A DNA stretch of 64,000 bases from the NCBI GenBank assembly GCA_015680685.1, contig MNCI01014175.1:136813-200812 (forward strand), in the 5' to 3' direction. Below are positions 1 to 12,560 of the stretch, one piece after another. The position numbers were made by a program, and so were the translations under genes. Every line of letters begins with the position of its first letter. Within the stretch, counting starts at the first letter, position 1. The notes beneath the pieces were generated by a model. That model ran no database searches. It saw only the letters and a program-made list of their open reading frames with translations, and was not told where the DNA came from. The DNA is from Gnetum montanum (lineage: Eukaryota; Streptophyta; Gnetopsida; Gnetales; Gnetaceae).

Positions 1-288
1 CTAGACTCAATGAAGGAGCAGCATGTATAAAAGCTTGCTAACATTGAACACTACCAAGAGAGGTAGAAATGGCAACACCATCACAACCTAGGAAAGTGCA
101 AGATTAATAAAGCAGATCTAGTCCTTAAGGTCATTCATTAACATGTGAACAAATTCTCAGCCAATTGGGAAGGCCCTTTCTTGATCACCAAGGTCTATAG
201 CAATGGGGCCCATTGAATAGTAAACATGGATGAGAATAAGATGGCCAATCTGGTCAATCATTTCTATCTCAAACCATACTACATGTAG
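1..288 (+). pseudogene. Ty3/gypsy pol 3' end, integrase C-terminus (element B1)
   Basis: This is the last part of a retrotransposon polyprotein running in from off the left edge. In the frame ending at the TAG at 286-288 one reads KFSANWEGPFLI followed by YSNGAH and NHFYLKPYYM. That is the usual end of Tat-type integrases, where an NWEGP block precedes the final residues. Nearly the same protein end occurs at 46612-46812 (KFSANWEGSFLI ... SYLMPCYM), so the two belong to one family. Several in-frame stops show it is dead. It cannot be placed in a subfamily more precisely from this short piece. Confidence 0.8.
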
Positions 289-1188
289 CCTATAGTAGCC
301 ACAATATTGATGACCATCAACAAGCAAGCCTGATCTCTATGATCCATTATGACCCTAAACTAGCACTACGGCTTACTAAGGCCTTAAACTAGCAATGCAG
401 CTTACCAAGGCCTTCAACTGACAAATTGTGACCTTGAGTAGCTAGAATTGTTGAACCATCATTTGTGGCTTAATATGTCCCATTGTAACAACATGATTCT
501 TTCTTTGGTTTTCTGCTTCTCTTGAAGTTTTGTTTGTAGGATGAAGCCTGAAGCCATCATAAATGTGCAACTCATCATGATAGTAATTCACCACATAATC
601 TCGATGCACAAGATTAAGTGAATTTGTCCTACTATATTGAGAGTGCTTTCTCCACATCATTTTCTTTGAGAAAAAACCATAGCCTAAATATAACCTTCCA
701 TAACTTAAGTAACAATGTTGACCTATGTTGACACTCATGCATCATGGTCATATGACATCCCTTCATTATGCTCCACCTCCAAGTCTACTTGAATGTAACA
801 CATCTCATTTAGTGGAAAAATGATAATTCCATCAAGGGTAACATGCCTTGTTTGATGGAAAAAATACAAGCCTATTAAGCATAACATAGATCACTTGATG
901 GGAATACCATAGGAAAATCAGCCTTGGTAAAGAGCACATTGCCAAGTGCCCAAAGAAACCTACTAAAGTTTTGGTTTCTCAAATGCATCTACCAAGTGAA
1001 CCACACTTCTAAACATGAAGTACATATTATGAACTACTTGACCAATATTTGTTAAGGCCTTGTGACCATTTATTAATGAGCTCATTACAATTTCATCATC
1101 ATAGCTTCACTCCATCATCATGAACACTCTTGAGCACAGTTCGATACTACTAAATCAAGCATAGAGAAAATACATTGGTGATGGACTT
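289..1188 (+). other. Non-coding stretch between pol end and 3' LTR of B1
   Basis: The first ~140 bases match the sequence just after the sister pol end at 46813 (repeated 'ccttaaactagcaa' phrases). The sister copy then reaches its LTR after about 180 bases, while this one has roughly 720 more. The extra part is either an insertion here or a deletion there. I see no coding signal in it. Confidence 0.6.
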
Positions 1189-1549
1189 GTAGTGGTGTTT
1201 TTTATTCTTTGTTGATGTATCTCAAGTAAATTCTTCAAACATCAATAAAGAGGATCCAATGAAACACCATCAAAATTTATGCTACAAATCCCACTTTTTA
1301 GTGTGAGGTAAAGTTTCATTGCAAATGTAAGATATGTAGCACATAAGATACAATCTTACATATTTTAACTTCTTGGGGTAAAACAAAGTTCAAAATTTAC
1401 AATTTTCGCACTTCCTAAGTGAAAAAGGCTGCCTAATATCTATATTTGGGATTGGGAAGGTTGAAAATGCCTTGGAAATGGCTAAAATTGGCCTTTCCAA
1501 GGGATTTTGTAGGGTTATAGATCCAACTACACTAGATCCATTTTTACTA

Positions 1550-1630
1550 GGCTCAATAGGTTCAATAGGCTTAGTAGCTACAATAGTCATAGTAGCCATA
1601 GTAGCTATAGTAGTCAGTGTAGTCACCACC
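1550..1630. repeat. Short tandem repeat (TAGTAGC/CATAGTAG-like)
   Basis: Imperfect 9-12 base units built on 'atagtagc' and 'aataggct' are repeated about seven times inside the B1 LTR. The sister LTR at 46991 lacks an obvious counterpart, so the array is probably a local expansion. Confidence 0.6.
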
Positions 1631-1874
1631 AAGACTTGATAGAAGTGCAATGTTCGAATTGTTGGGATGGCCGTTTCTTCAACAACATTTTCCCAAGGTA
1701 ACAATTTTTGCTATAAACAATACTTTTCATAATAGGTTTTACCATTTCTATAGTTTTCATTCACCTTTTTGTCTACCATCACTTTTCCCACTTCCAAAGC
1801 CTTTAGCGTAGTTACAAAAGCCTATTTAATATTTGGATTTTATGGGTGTACTTCATTTTGGACTTATCATAGAG

Positions 1875-1985
1875 ATCAACTACTCTAGTAGTAGATGATA
1901 AACTATGGTAGTAGTAGATGACCAAGTACGCTAATAGTAGATGACCAACTATGTTGGCAGTAGATGGCAACTATGCTAACAAAAG
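1875..1985. repeat. Tandem repeat of ~24-27 bp in the B1 LTR
   Basis: About four imperfect units of 'agtagatgaccaactatg' type follow one another. The same phrase returns near 2100-2130 ('gatagtagttgacaaactac'), separated by a duplicated 'ccaaggcctttagc..agctacaaaag' segment (1794 and 2010). Together these explain why this LTR is longer than its sisters. Confidence 0.6.
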
Positions 1986-2229
1986 ACCATTTACCACTAT
2001 CGACATTTCCAAGGCCTTTAGCATAGCTACAAAAGTCTATCTACTATTTATGGTAAATAGATGAATTTTTTTGGTGTATTCCATTATAGACTTTCCAAAC
2101 ATAGCAAATATGTTGATAGTAGTTGACAAACTACACTAGCATATCAATCGTTGTAAACCCACAATCAATTCTAATTTGTCAGGAATCAATGGAAATTAAC
2201 AGCAAATCCAAAAATGGTAACCCTAAACC

Positions 2230-2238
2230 TATAAATAG
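2230..2238 (+). promoter_or_regulatory. TATA box of the B1 LTR
   Basis: TATAAATAG follows a C-rich 'aacc' context in the middle of the LTR, where a plant LTR promoter is expected. It is the best TATA match in this LTR. The exact transcription start is not determinable. Confidence 0.5.
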
Positions 2239-3189
2239 CCAATGTCAACACCATTACCAAGTTTTGAATTTTTTTCATTTTGCATCCTATACTATGGTTT
2301 AGAAATTCTAGCATTTTTGGCATTCACCCTTATTTCAAATTTTGGTGCTATGGGCACTTAGGCATTTCAAAATAATTTTTTAGCAATATCATTGCCCATT
2401 TTGATGGTCATTTCCATTACCCATCAAACCCATTTTCAATTGAAGTACATTTTCAATAGCAAGAAATGGCACTACAATAGTGTAAACAACCCCATGTAAT
2501 TATCATTGCCACTAAAAGTGTAAACCCTATCCCATTTCCATTTCCATTTGCAGCCAACAAAGCCCATTGTAGCCATCACACCTTCACCTAGTCTTGACAA
2601 TTCGTGGTAGAAATTGGTACTATGCTAGACACAAAGCCTCCCATGTAGTTTCCATGAATTAAAATGTACAACACCAATCCCATTACCATGTAGAAGATTT
2701 GGTGGAAATTGATAGAAACTTACAATAGGCCAAACCTGGAAAGAAATTGAATCATGGAGGTAGCCTTCTCCAATGGACTTCAAGCTTTGGCAAGAAACAT
2801 CCTATAACCTTGGCATAAACCTATACACCATGAACTCAATATTTATTTATATTCTTTTATAAATTTGATGGTTTATGTTGTGCAAATTTTTATTTTGATT
2901 TCTATTTTTATGTTTATTTCTATAACTGCAATTTCATTTTCTATTTTCATTTTCACTAGGCCATTTTTGTCTACATTTTTAGTAGGTTATTTTCATTAGG
3001 TTATTTCTATCTATGTTGCCATTTACATTTCAAATTATGAAATGATTCTTATTTAACATTTCATAAGTCCCTAGGTAATCAACAAGACTATTTGAGGTAC
3101 CCCAAACCTTGTTTTCATGAAGACCTTGGGATTTGACGTTAAAACTGTTCTAGCACTTAGATCTTTATGTTTCCCAATTCTAGCAATTG

Positions 3190-3940
3190 AGATTTTTGAC
3201 ATCAACATGTGTATGACCTATTTTAGACAAATGTATACTCTCCATCCCCTTCACTAATGATGTTAAATGGAAGCACTTTCCATAGTATGTTTCCCAATCC
3301 ATTGTTATTATTTTTGGCCTTCTCCACTTTCTTGGATTGCTTAACTTTGTGGCTGGGAGCTTCTTCCTAAAACTTCACTTTAGACCCTTAGTCTATATCT
3401 ACATTGCTAACTATGAAGAGAATTGTGTTATCACCATGGATGATAATTTCACCTCCCTCATAAGGTAGGTGAATTTTTATTGGATAGGTGAGGATATGGC
3501 TTGTAGTTAAGCCAACCAAGGTCTTCCCATGATGAGGTTAAATATTGGTGTTTCCTCTACCACCAAGAAATTAGTAGTTATGGGAAATTTCTCCCCTACC
3601 ATAAATTCTAAGGAAATAGACCCCTTTTTCGGTTACAGGAGTTGAGATCTAATGTTGCTGTATGTTGTATTTGTTCTATCAAGCCTAAATGTTCAACTAC
3701 GGTGTAATGGATGAAATTCATTATAGTCCCATTATCTACATGCACCTGATGCACCATGTATTGTCCTACCTATATTATAATCAAAAGAGGATCTTTGGTT
3801 ACCTTGCAATTTTCGAAACAAGGTTTTATTTCACCATTGCAAAACACTAACAATGTTGACTCTATCTCCCTAGGTGAAGAAGCTACCATGACTACATGTA
3901 TGGATTCTTCATTGGTAGGAATGTCCTCACTAATAGGGAT
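3190..3940 (-). pseudogene. Retropepsin (aspartic protease) domain of element C
   Basis: The minus strand encodes a retroviral-type aspartic protease that would cut the polyprotein. Near 3740-3700 the active-site loop reads VHVDNGTIMNF, the DNG version of the D-T/S-G motif seen in Tat elements. Around 3540-3515 is FNLIMGRPWLA, the conserved C-terminal flap/helix motif (usually ILGRPWL), followed by IIIHGDN. The same order (FNLILGRPWLA ... VIIHGDN) is present in D at 21215-21568. Stops and frameshifts make it a pseudogene, and its downstream end is cut by B1. Confidence 0.75.
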
Positions 3941-6785
3941 GAAGGTTAACATCTTGAATAGTGCTTCACAATGTGTAGTAGAAGTTGTGACCATGTCATA
4001 TAGGCTCAAGGTTGTATTTTTTTGATTTAGTATTCCATTGCACTTAGGAAGTTCTTCTCATTCTCCATGGGCTTGTCACCTAGTTGTTCTTAACTTCGTT
4101 CTTGTTCCATAAAATGCACACTTAATGTTTTAGTTGTTGTATTTGTGGATTCTCCTATTTTCCTTTCCTTTGGAATTTGGGATTCTCCTATGGTTTACTT
4201 GTTGAAGAAACCTAAATTGAAGAGGTCATGGGTATAGATGATATGAGAGTGGACTTCGATGGATCCACTACCTTCTATGCCTTATCTTGCTTATCATCTT
4301 TGTTGTTAGGATTTTTATTAGGCTTCTTCCTTTACTTAGTTGAGGCCTTTTGGTTGTAATTGGTTGTTTGTAAGAAATAGGTCATTGCATTAGCCACCAC
4401 AGGGGGTTGTTTTATGGTCTTATGGGTAGAGTTAATTTTAATGGGATAATGGGATACCATAATAATAAAAGGCTCTTTTGGGGATATTGGTGATGACACC
4501 CTTACAACAAAGGAGGCCTTGAGCTAGTGGAAGCTAAAGTGAACCTTTCGTTGTAAGGGGGCACCTGAATCACAAATGATTCCCTCATAGGCCTTTGATC
4601 ATGATTAATGTTGGAAACCACTATGGTATATGGACTATTGTTGAAATTGAATGAGTCTTTGTAAATGTGCATCGATTGATTCTATGGCTAAATAGGTTTG
4701 GAAGCATTAAGAAACAACTCAAACCTATCAATCATCTTTTGTAGGTCATCCTTTAGTGCAAGGCAGAAGTTTTTGAATTGATAATTGATCATAGTGGCCA
4801 AAATGGTTAATCTTAAAATACTTGGGTACATGAGGATCGTCTTTTGTTGCTTGAGTGGGAATTTTTGTTATCTCACATAGCCTCTCATGCCTCTTGCAAG
4901 CATTTTTAGTCATCTACTTGTATTGGATTCCTTCACTCTTCAATAGTTGGTCCAAAATCTTAGATGGTTTCAAAGGTAACATAGTATATTTGTTTTGGCC
5001 TTTTTACCCAAAGCTGGATTTAGAAGTAGGTGATGCACTGGCCTTGGATATTGAGGACTAGTTGTTATGGTTGTTAGCAGGGGCCTTGGGCTGATTGGTT
5101 CTTGGCCCCTAATTGGTTATCTTGGTTTCCTTGGTCACAATCTCCACTACCACATTCTTTTACCTCCCCCTCTCCCTTCCTTTCATGATGTTGATTTTTA
5201 TATGCCACATAGGCAACGTCATGGCTAGCCTCCATAGCCTCCTTTATGTTTCTGATCTGGGAGAAGACTTGACTTAGTGACCACAGATCAAGATAGTATA
5301 TTTTTGACTTGATAAAATTGTTGACCACCATCTTGAAAATAGCTAAAAGGTGAGTTTCTATGTTTTAATATCTTGTAAAGTAGACCATTCCATCATTGGA
5401 TAAACTTCTGCACTAGTTTGAGGGGTACTTGCTTGACCTTCATTAGGTGGTCAGGGGTGGTGTCAAGCTTTAATTTGTATTTGAATTACTTAATGAATTG
5501 TGATATAAAGTCTTATAATGAAGATATAGATTCCCTTAGTAGGGAATAGTACTAGTTAAGGGCCTTTCCTTAAAGTGACATAGGGAATATCCTAGTTATT
5601 ATATGTAGCCAAGATTGTAACAACAAGCACTTAGAGTGAAAGGTTATGAGATGTGAATTTAGGTTACCTTCACCATTGTACTTTGTAAAAAATAGAATGG
5701 GGACACTAGGGGGAAGAGTTATAGGTCGGACATCAAGATTGATGAGGTCATATTAATAAAAGTTTATAATCTTCATGGTTTAGGAAGTAGAGGCTTTGAT
5801 CCTCTTTAACTCTTTGGTTAGGTCTTAGATCATCTAGAAGACTTTATCTAGGCCTTGGGGTACCCCTGTTAGTTGTGGGATCTACATGAAGGGTTGTGGT
5901 ATCTATTGGGAGGCCTGTGAGATTACTATTGATTATTCCACCAAGGGAAAAGGTTACTTAATCATGATGGTAGGTAGGCCAAACAAAGAGAATGATGTTT
6001 GTGCCTGTGTCTAAGGCACAAATGGGACAAATGGGGCATGTGACCCATGGGTTACTTGGGATTCCATGATGGATATGATCTAGGTAGGAAGAGGGTTAGT
6101 GGTGGTCACAACCACTAATGATGATTGCACAAACCAAGATTATATTCCAAATAACATGGAGGAGTGAAAGGCTTTGGGATATGACATCAATTGTGTTTGT
6201 TGTGCTACAATGATTGGCATGGGCTTGAACATTGTCAGGTAATAAGGTGTTGAGGATTAGGGCATTTGTTTCATGAAAGAGGTGAGGGAGGTGGAGGCAG
6301 GCACTATGGCCTTAGGGGTTTCTTATTAAAAAAGACCACCCAAGATGTTCTCATGTTCAGATTTCATCCAAAACTCATCATCATCATCCTCTTGCTCATT
6401 TGAGCTAACCTTCCCATCTCCATCATCTATCTCAATTAATTAAGATAGAAAGCATGCATAGGTCTTGGTGAGGAAAATTTTATCATATGAAAAAGGAATA
6501 TACTCCTTCCCATTATGATGTATAAGCTCATACTCCCTATTCCCTTTTTCTTCCATATGAAGAATTATCATGCTAGCCTAGATCTTGGCACAAATGAAGT
6601 CATAATAATCTTCATTTATGATTGAAAATTTATGACCTCACCCCCTAAGTCTCAAGGTTTTCCTACACTCAATCATGGTGAGTTCCTTAGGATCATAGAT
6701 ACTTAGGGCCTATTGGATAGACCCATTATTAGTACAGTTGAAGCTTAGGATGGTCAACTCATTGAATGACATGATGAAAATGCCA
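3941..6785 (-). pseudogene. gag of element C, degraded
   Basis: Starting near 6775 on the minus strand the protein opens with SFNELTILSFNCTNNG and continues YDPKELTMIECRKTL, a plausible gag N-terminus. Around 5330-5200 it reads MVVNNFIKSKIYYLDLWS, then QIRNIKEAMEA and a charged, polar tail, as at the end of a gag core. Near 4780-4700 the frame reads FCLALKDDLQKMIDRFELF. Frameshifts and stops interrupt it throughout. The assignment as gag rests on position between LTR and protease plus these islands. I cannot find a clean zinc knuckle. Confidence 0.6.
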
Positions 6786-7528
6786 AACATGGCCTAACAA
6801 AGTTATAAATCAATGGATAGAAGTGAAAAATATAGCAAGTAGAATTTATCAAAAGCTAAACAGGTATGGCTATAAAAGGTTATGAGCTGTAAAAAAAAGT
6901 AACTAGTTATCGAAGGGGGTATGCTATTTTACATAGAAAATGCAAAAAATTGAATATCAAACTCCAACGCTGCTAGACTAGCTAACCACACCTACTCTAA
7001 GAGAGAATACGGGTAAAGAAGAAGGGAAAGATGGAAAGTCTCACAACTTTATTTATAGCATTGGGGTTCACTTTGGGAAAGTATGGTTTGGCTATAACAG
7101 GAATGGCAATTTTTACTTTTCATAAGAGTGGTCTTGGTAGATTATCAATGTTGGCTTTGCTAGGAAATTTTCATAGTACGGGGGATGAGGCTTTGGATGG
7201 TAAGCTCACCAACACTAACATTGCAGGAAATGTGTTTTAGAAAAAGAGGTAAAGGTCATAATAGAACAGTAACATTGTCTTTGAAATTCACAACAACTAT
7301 TGTGAAAATTCTGAAAATCCAAACACTTGCAACTTCCACATTGGGCTTTAGTGGTAGGGGGGATGGGTTGCAACATTGATTTTTTAGTCATGAGGGTGTA
7401 AGAAAAATTTTGAAAATGTTTCAAGGATCTTGAATATCATAGGAAGTTAAGCAAGTCACAGGTTTGGATGTAGAATTTGGGTGGAGGTCCTTCTTCAAGC
7501 ATCAAAAAACTATTGTGATGGGACAAGT
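6786..7528 (-). other. Leader between 5' LTR and gag of element C
   Basis: This ~740-base stretch separates the inferred LTR edge (7529) from the gag start. No convincing tRNA-Asp primer site is visible next to the LTR. A weak, degraded resemblance ('actccaacgctgct') sits near 6960-6975. No gene is supported here. Confidence 0.4.
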
Positions 7529-8975
7529 TGGTCGCTAGAAAACTGAAGATCCTAGTGTAACAATTTTAAACCCAAATCCTAAGGGCCTGAAAAAAAGGAT
7601 TCAAGGTATCCTGGATAGTCTAGTAAATCACCTAGGGACTTAAGGAGGATCAAACAAGGTAAGAAAATAAAAATGCAGATATAGATTTGGAAAATAAATG
7701 CACCAAAATGAAACAAAGGAATAAAACCTACACACAAATAGAATTATAAACTTTATTTTAAAATAAATAAAGAAGGTTAAAGGAATGTGTATAATATGTG
7801 CTTGGAGTAGCAAGGGGTTCACTATAGTGGGAATTTAGAGTCTATTAAATTCGGTGGCTCTGGCTGCCATAGTTAGCTTCATGATCTAGTGGTTCTATAA
7901 CTTCCAAAGCTGTTAAACCTTCCTACTCTTTGTATCAAATTTGCAACCTTGGTGATGCAATGGGATGAGATGTGTGGGATTTTAAATCACAAAAGTAAGC
8001 CATTCTGGAAGTCTTGATGCCTAGATGCTCAACATTGATGCAAAAATCTACATAATCTCAAGAGGGTAAAAGGGGTCACAACGGCTACAACAATTTCATG
8101 TTGAGGTGATTCAAGAAGCTTCATACTTGTAGGTGTGCAAGAGCTCTCGAATGTAAAAAATGGCTAAAAATGAAAAAGTGTGAAACCTTTCTATGATGTT
8201 GTTACTTAGTTTTTATAGGATTATGACCACAAATTTGATTGCAAATTCTACCTAATTGTTGATAGAATTCTAGCTACATGTAGGATTTTGTAGGTGTACA
8301 AATCTAGATGAGTTACTATATATGGTAAGTTTTGATATTCCCATGCATCAAAATCATTCTATTTACTAAAAATAGTAAACAAGAATTTTGCCCATGTTGG
8401 CTTCTTCCACCCATGCTAGGTAGTGTAGGGTCAACATTGGAGTTGGAACAGTGCTAAAATTTTGTGCCATGCTGGAGCAATGTTGGGGGTGGGCAGGACG
8501 GAATGCAATAGCAATGCTAAGGGGTAATACTTATACATCCCCCCTACATTGGTCATGGATGATGTTACATCCTCCAAATGCTAGGTATAGATTTATCATA
8601 CACCCCCACAGGTGTTTCTAGTGTAGTAAATATTATAACCCTCATAGAACCCATCAAAATGCCAATTTTGGTANNNNNNNNNNNNNNNNNNNNNNNNNNN
8701 NNNNNNNNNNNNNNNNNNNNNNNNNNNNNNNNNNACATAATATGGCTTTTTTCACGTTGGAGTTGAGGCTTTAATAACTTATGTGGAATTTTTCAACCCC
8801 AAAAGCTAAATTTTATGAAATTGCATCGTTGAGGTTGCATGCATGACATTTTACAATGAAGTTTAGCCTCAGGTTTCATGGGATGAGGGCTACAAAGGTT
8901 ACAACATGCATTGTTGGTGGTGTTTCAATACCTATTAAGGTTCTTGAAATAGAAACTAAAATTTTATTAACACCT
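7529..8975 (-). repeat. 5' LTR of element C (minus orientation, contains assembly gap)
   Basis: The reverse complement aligns with the B-family LTRs. The end near 7529 (TGGTCGCTAG on the plus strand) matches the LTR end CTAGCAACCA at 48572, and 7560-7650 matches 48440-48545. The beginning near 8880-8946 ('tggtggtgtttcaatacc...ggttcttgaa') matches the first 150 bases of the other LTRs. Its outermost bases at ~8947-8975 are blurred. A run of 61 N lies inside it. Confidence 0.7.
8674..8734. other. Assembly gap (61 N)
   Basis: A run of N of unknown real length inside the C LTR. Any reading frame crossing it is meaningless. Confidence 0.99.
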
Positions 8976-9805
8976 TCCTTATTTATTAGATGGAATAACT
9001 TTAAGAGTGTTATTCATGGAGCTAGTTAAATTGACATTTAGATGAGGAGCTTCCATGGATTGCATAACCAAGATCTCTCAATTTAAAAACAAGCCAATTT
9101 GAACAAGAGAGAAAAGGTAAAATATTTATTCTTGCTCAAAAGTAGAATTTAGAGGTATAAAGAAAGCACACACTTTCAAGGATAGCAAAGTGATCCAATT
9201 CAATCCTTATACTACACTTAAGTAAAACAATCACACACACACAAGGATGATAACCAAGGTAATTAGTTAAAACTCTCTCTCACTCCCTCTTCACTTACTC
9301 CTAGACTCTATCTCTCTTAATCAAAATTAAGGACCAAGAGGTTTGTTTATACTATTTCCCCTATCTCTTTATCTTCCATGCTATTCAACGTGATAATTTT
9401 GAGTCACTAAAAACCTACATAATAATGTCTCATGGCCAACCAAGATGTCTTTATGAAGTAGGAGATGTCCAAACTAAAAAAAATTAGTTCTTAAAGGAGA
9501 TATCTTAAGGATAAGGGAGACATCTCATAGGAGATGTTTTGTATCAATGGAAATATTTTCTTTCAAGTGGTGATGTCTCTACAAAGAATTCCAAAAAATG
9601 AAGATACTTTAACATCCTATGCATTTGGATAATTCCAAAAAATTTCTCATTGATCCCTCAGCCTACTAAACTCATCAAAAGAGGTCCAAACATCTCCATA
9701 CATGCTAAAACTCTTGGTAGTCATCACTAACAAGACCAATACAAGAAGAAACATACATATAAAGTACATTGATGATTATACAAGAGCTAGGTGATGTCCT
9801 TATCA
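8976..9805 (-). repeat. 3' LTR of chromovirus E
   Basis: The edge nearest the polyprotein reads TGATAAGGACATCACC on the minus strand, resembling the F LTR starts TGATGTGGGAGAACC (53757) and TGGTATAGGAAAACC (59482). A purine-rich stretch at 9806-9822 lies just outside it, where the polypurine tract should be. Like the F LTRs it contains many GAGATGTC/GACATCTC words (9430-9570). The outer edge near 8976 is uncertain. A short (CA)n run is at 9231-9242. Confidence 0.65.
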
Positions 9806-9835
9806 TTTCTTCCATCCTTAAAATTAAACTTTATT

Positions 9836-11120
9836 TCAAGTTTCTTGTACACTTAGGATAGTATTAGGTCCCCCAAAAGTCAAATCATTCTCATAAACCA
9901 AAATGATATTTTCAGGTGCATCACTCCAATGCATTAAGTACTCATTCATCTTTCTATCTCCTATGCTTGTACCCTTCCTTGCTTGTAATACAATTGCTTT
10001 TCTTGGTGGCTTGTCTATGTTTTTCTCTTGAAGTGCACCCTTTAGGATCTTAAGATTATCTTTCAAGTATTATGTAATCAAATTCCCATGGTATGGACTT
10101 AAATTTGAAACATTAAAGATAAAAGAAATAGGAAAATATATAGGTAAATCAATCTTATAATCATTTGGATTAATTTCAATCTTGATTTTCAATGAACCAA
10201 TCCTCCTTACCTTGATCTTCTAGAAGTGTATATTCTTTTGCCTCTACTTTCTTAAATAGATTCAAACATAGTCACTTATTTGAAAATTAATTATCCTCTT
10301 TCCTTCATTAACCTTGAAAGACACAACCTTTATCTTCTTCTACAAATGAGATTTAACTTGTGAGATAATTCTTTTGTTTGCATAATTAAATTAGAACTTA
10401 AAGAGGCATAATCTTCATAATTTCTCAACTCATCAATTATTCTTTGTGAAAAAGCATTATTGTATGAGAACTCAGCATGAACTAACATGTTTTTCCATAT
10501 TTGAGGTTGATCCTCACACAAACATATCAATATCTTTAATAAAACCTTATTGAGAACTTTAATTTCTCCATAAGTTTGAGGATGATAGGCTGTAGAAATA
10601 GACAACTTGTTTCCAAGTAATTTTCAAAGTGATCTCAAAAGTAACTAGTTAATTTGACATCCCTATGACCCATAATGTTCAAATAAATGTCATGTAATCT
10701 CACAAAATGTTGAAAGAATAGATGAAGAACATGGGAATCATTACTCCTTCTCTTACATGGAATAAAATGAGCCATCTTAGTAGATATATAGACCAAAACA
10801 AGTATGAAATAATGACTAGATCTTGTCTTAGGAATGCCACAAATGAAGTCCAAAGAAACACTTTTCCAAGGAATATTTGGAATTGGAAGAGGCAAATAAT
10901 AATCATCAACACTTTTTTCCCTTTAAACTTTTAACATACATAACATTCTTTTACAAATTTAACAACATCTCTATACATACCTAGATAGAAATAAATTTCT
11001 CTCACAAATTCCAATGTCCTTGTTTTGTCCATTTGGGCTATCATATCACTTTGATGCTTCTCTTCAAGAAGTTTGGATTTGAAGTCACAGTTTAGAATAC
11101 AAAAGTTTGTTTCCATGAAT
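9836..11120 (-). pseudogene. Integrase with C-terminal chromodomain remnant, element E
   Basis: Domain islands on the minus strand: the N-terminal zinc-binding part ends in VKECYVC (10931-11116). The core begins IPWKSVSLDFICGIPKT (10635-10895), with the first catalytic Asp in SLDF and the motif MAHFIPCK. The block AYHPQTYGEIKVLNK (10330-10605) holds the catalytic Glu in the GEIKV position. At the end, EYLMHWSDAPENI with ENDL matches the Y-L-x-x-W ... E-x-x-L pattern of a chromodomain, the module that directs chromoviruses to heterochromatin. Frameshifts and stops separate the islands. Confidence 0.8.
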
Positions 11121-12560
11121 AAGATCCCATTATTTACATGATAATATTTCCATTTATCAGCTCTCCCTATTAATGGAGAATTTAACTCTTTTCAAATTAC
11201 CCAAAAATCAATATCATTAGGGTACAAAGAAGTGAAAGAGTCAAAAGATTGATTGAACTTCCACATTAGAAGAAACAACATGAACTATAGACAAAGCATT
11301 AGCCACAACATTAGACTTGTTGCTTCTATGTTTTAAAATAAAATGAAACTCTTGCAATTGCCCTACCCATTTCATATGCTTGGAACTTAATTTATTTTAA
11401 GAGTTCAAAAATTAAAATGCCTTATAATTATTTAATAAAAGAAACTATGATCCTAGTAAGTAATATCTCCAATGTTTGATAGCTTAAAGTATAGCATATA
11501 ATTCCATTTCATATACACTATACTTTTATCTAGATTCATTTAACTTTTTAGAAAAAAAATGCAATTAGCTTACCCTCTTGAGAAAGCATGCCTCCAATAG
11601 TAATCCTATTTGCATTCATTTATACTTCAAAAAGTTTAGAAAAGTTTGAAATTGCTAAAACTAGAGCACTACATATCTTCTCCTTTAATGCTTGAAAATA
11701 TTTTTCCTTTTCATCATCATAGACAAGGGCTTAACTTTTCTTTAAAAACGAGAGCATAGGCCATGCAATAGAACTAAAATTTCTAATAAACCTATTATAG
11801 AAACTAGTAAAACTAAGAAAAGATCTCATCTCTTCCACATTTCTAGGTGAAGACCATTCCTTGATTACCTTGATCTTGATTGGTTCCATCTTAACTTGAT
11901 TTTTAGAGAGAACATGACCTAAGTACGTAATTTATTTCTTCATAAAATGACATTTCTTAGCATTGATTACCAATTATCCTTATGAAACTTTGATCATATC
12001 AATCTCAAGTGTTGCACAAGCTCTTACTTTTTAGAGCTATACAAAAGACTATCATCAAAGAAAACAATGTAACATTTACTAATAAGGTTCCTTAAAATCT
12101 CATGCATCAGTCTCATAAATATTGCCAGTGCATTGGTTAGTACAAAAGGCATGACTAAACACTCATACAAGTCATTTGATGTCTTAAAAGCTAGTTTTCA
12201 TTCATCTCTTAGTCTAGTCCTTATTAGATGATAGCCACTCTTTAGATTAATCTTAGAGAAAATTTCAACATTAGCAAGTACATCAAGAATGTCATCCACT
12301 TTAGGGATAGAAAATATATACTTGATAGTGATCCTATTGATAACCCTAGAATATATGCATATTCCTAATTCATTGGTATCCTTCTTATGAACAAGTATAG
12401 CTGGAACACCATAAGCAAAAATGGATGAAGCCATTAGACAGTAATTCACTCACTTGCTTATGTAATTCCTTGCTTTGATGTGGAGTCATACGGTAAGCTC
12501 TCTAATTTGGAATGATGGTTCTAGGAATAAAATTAATATGGTGCTAAATAGATCTCATAT
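11121..12560 (-). pseudogene. Reverse transcriptase and RNase H, element E
   Basis: RT: 12560-12450 reads YRMTPHQSKELHKQV and NGFIH (the 'substrate-entry' segment). 12449-12198 reads VINRITIKYIFSIPKVDDILDVL and FSKINLKSGYH, the hallmark of Ty3/gypsy RT. Further on come LGHVLSKNQVKMEP and FLSFTSFYNRFIRNFS. RNase H: IGGMLSQEGKLIAFF, KKLNESR and ELYAML, ending HRSNKSNVVANALS, the usual end of the domain. The catalytic YxDD segment (around 12070) is damaged. Many stops. Confidence 0.85.

Larger units (their letters stand above)
1189..3189 (+). repeat. 3' LTR of element B1 (~2.0 kb)
   Basis: The block starts TGTAGTGGTG directly after the pol/UTR region and aligns over its length with 46991-48572, which follows a sister pol gene, so both are 3' LTRs. 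A third copy in inverse orientation is at 7529-8975. The shared start (TGTAGTGGTGTTTT) and shared tail (CATTTCATAAGTCCCT ... CTAGCAA) define it. The end is placed at about 3189 because the next bases read as protease of element C on the other strand. It holds two internal tandem repeats and a TATA box. Confidence 0.75.
3190..8975 (-). mobile_element. Element C: degraded Tat-like retrotransposon, 5' half
   Basis: Reading on the minus strand, right to left, the order is 5' LTR (8975-7529), leader (7528-6786), gag (6785-~3941) and protease (~3940-3190). The right-to-left order and the LTR type (same family as B1/B2) suggest C and B are one family: C supplies the 5' half, B the 3' half. At ~3190 the protease is cut by the end of the B1 LTR, so B1 probably inserted into C and the rest of C lies off the window. 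Confidence 0.7.

Noticed and set aside
1390-1704. 104-codon minus-strand frame in the B1 LTR
   Set aside because: It lies wholly in an LTR, its protein is Thr/Ile-rich because of a tandem repeat, and the sister LTR does not preserve it.
6955-6980. tRNA-Asp primer site for element C
   Set aside because: The resemblance is weak and it lies ~550 bases from the LTR edge defined by alignment, too far for a PBS.
8578-8766. 62-codon open frame across the N run
   Set aside because: One third of it is N. It is an artefact of the gap.
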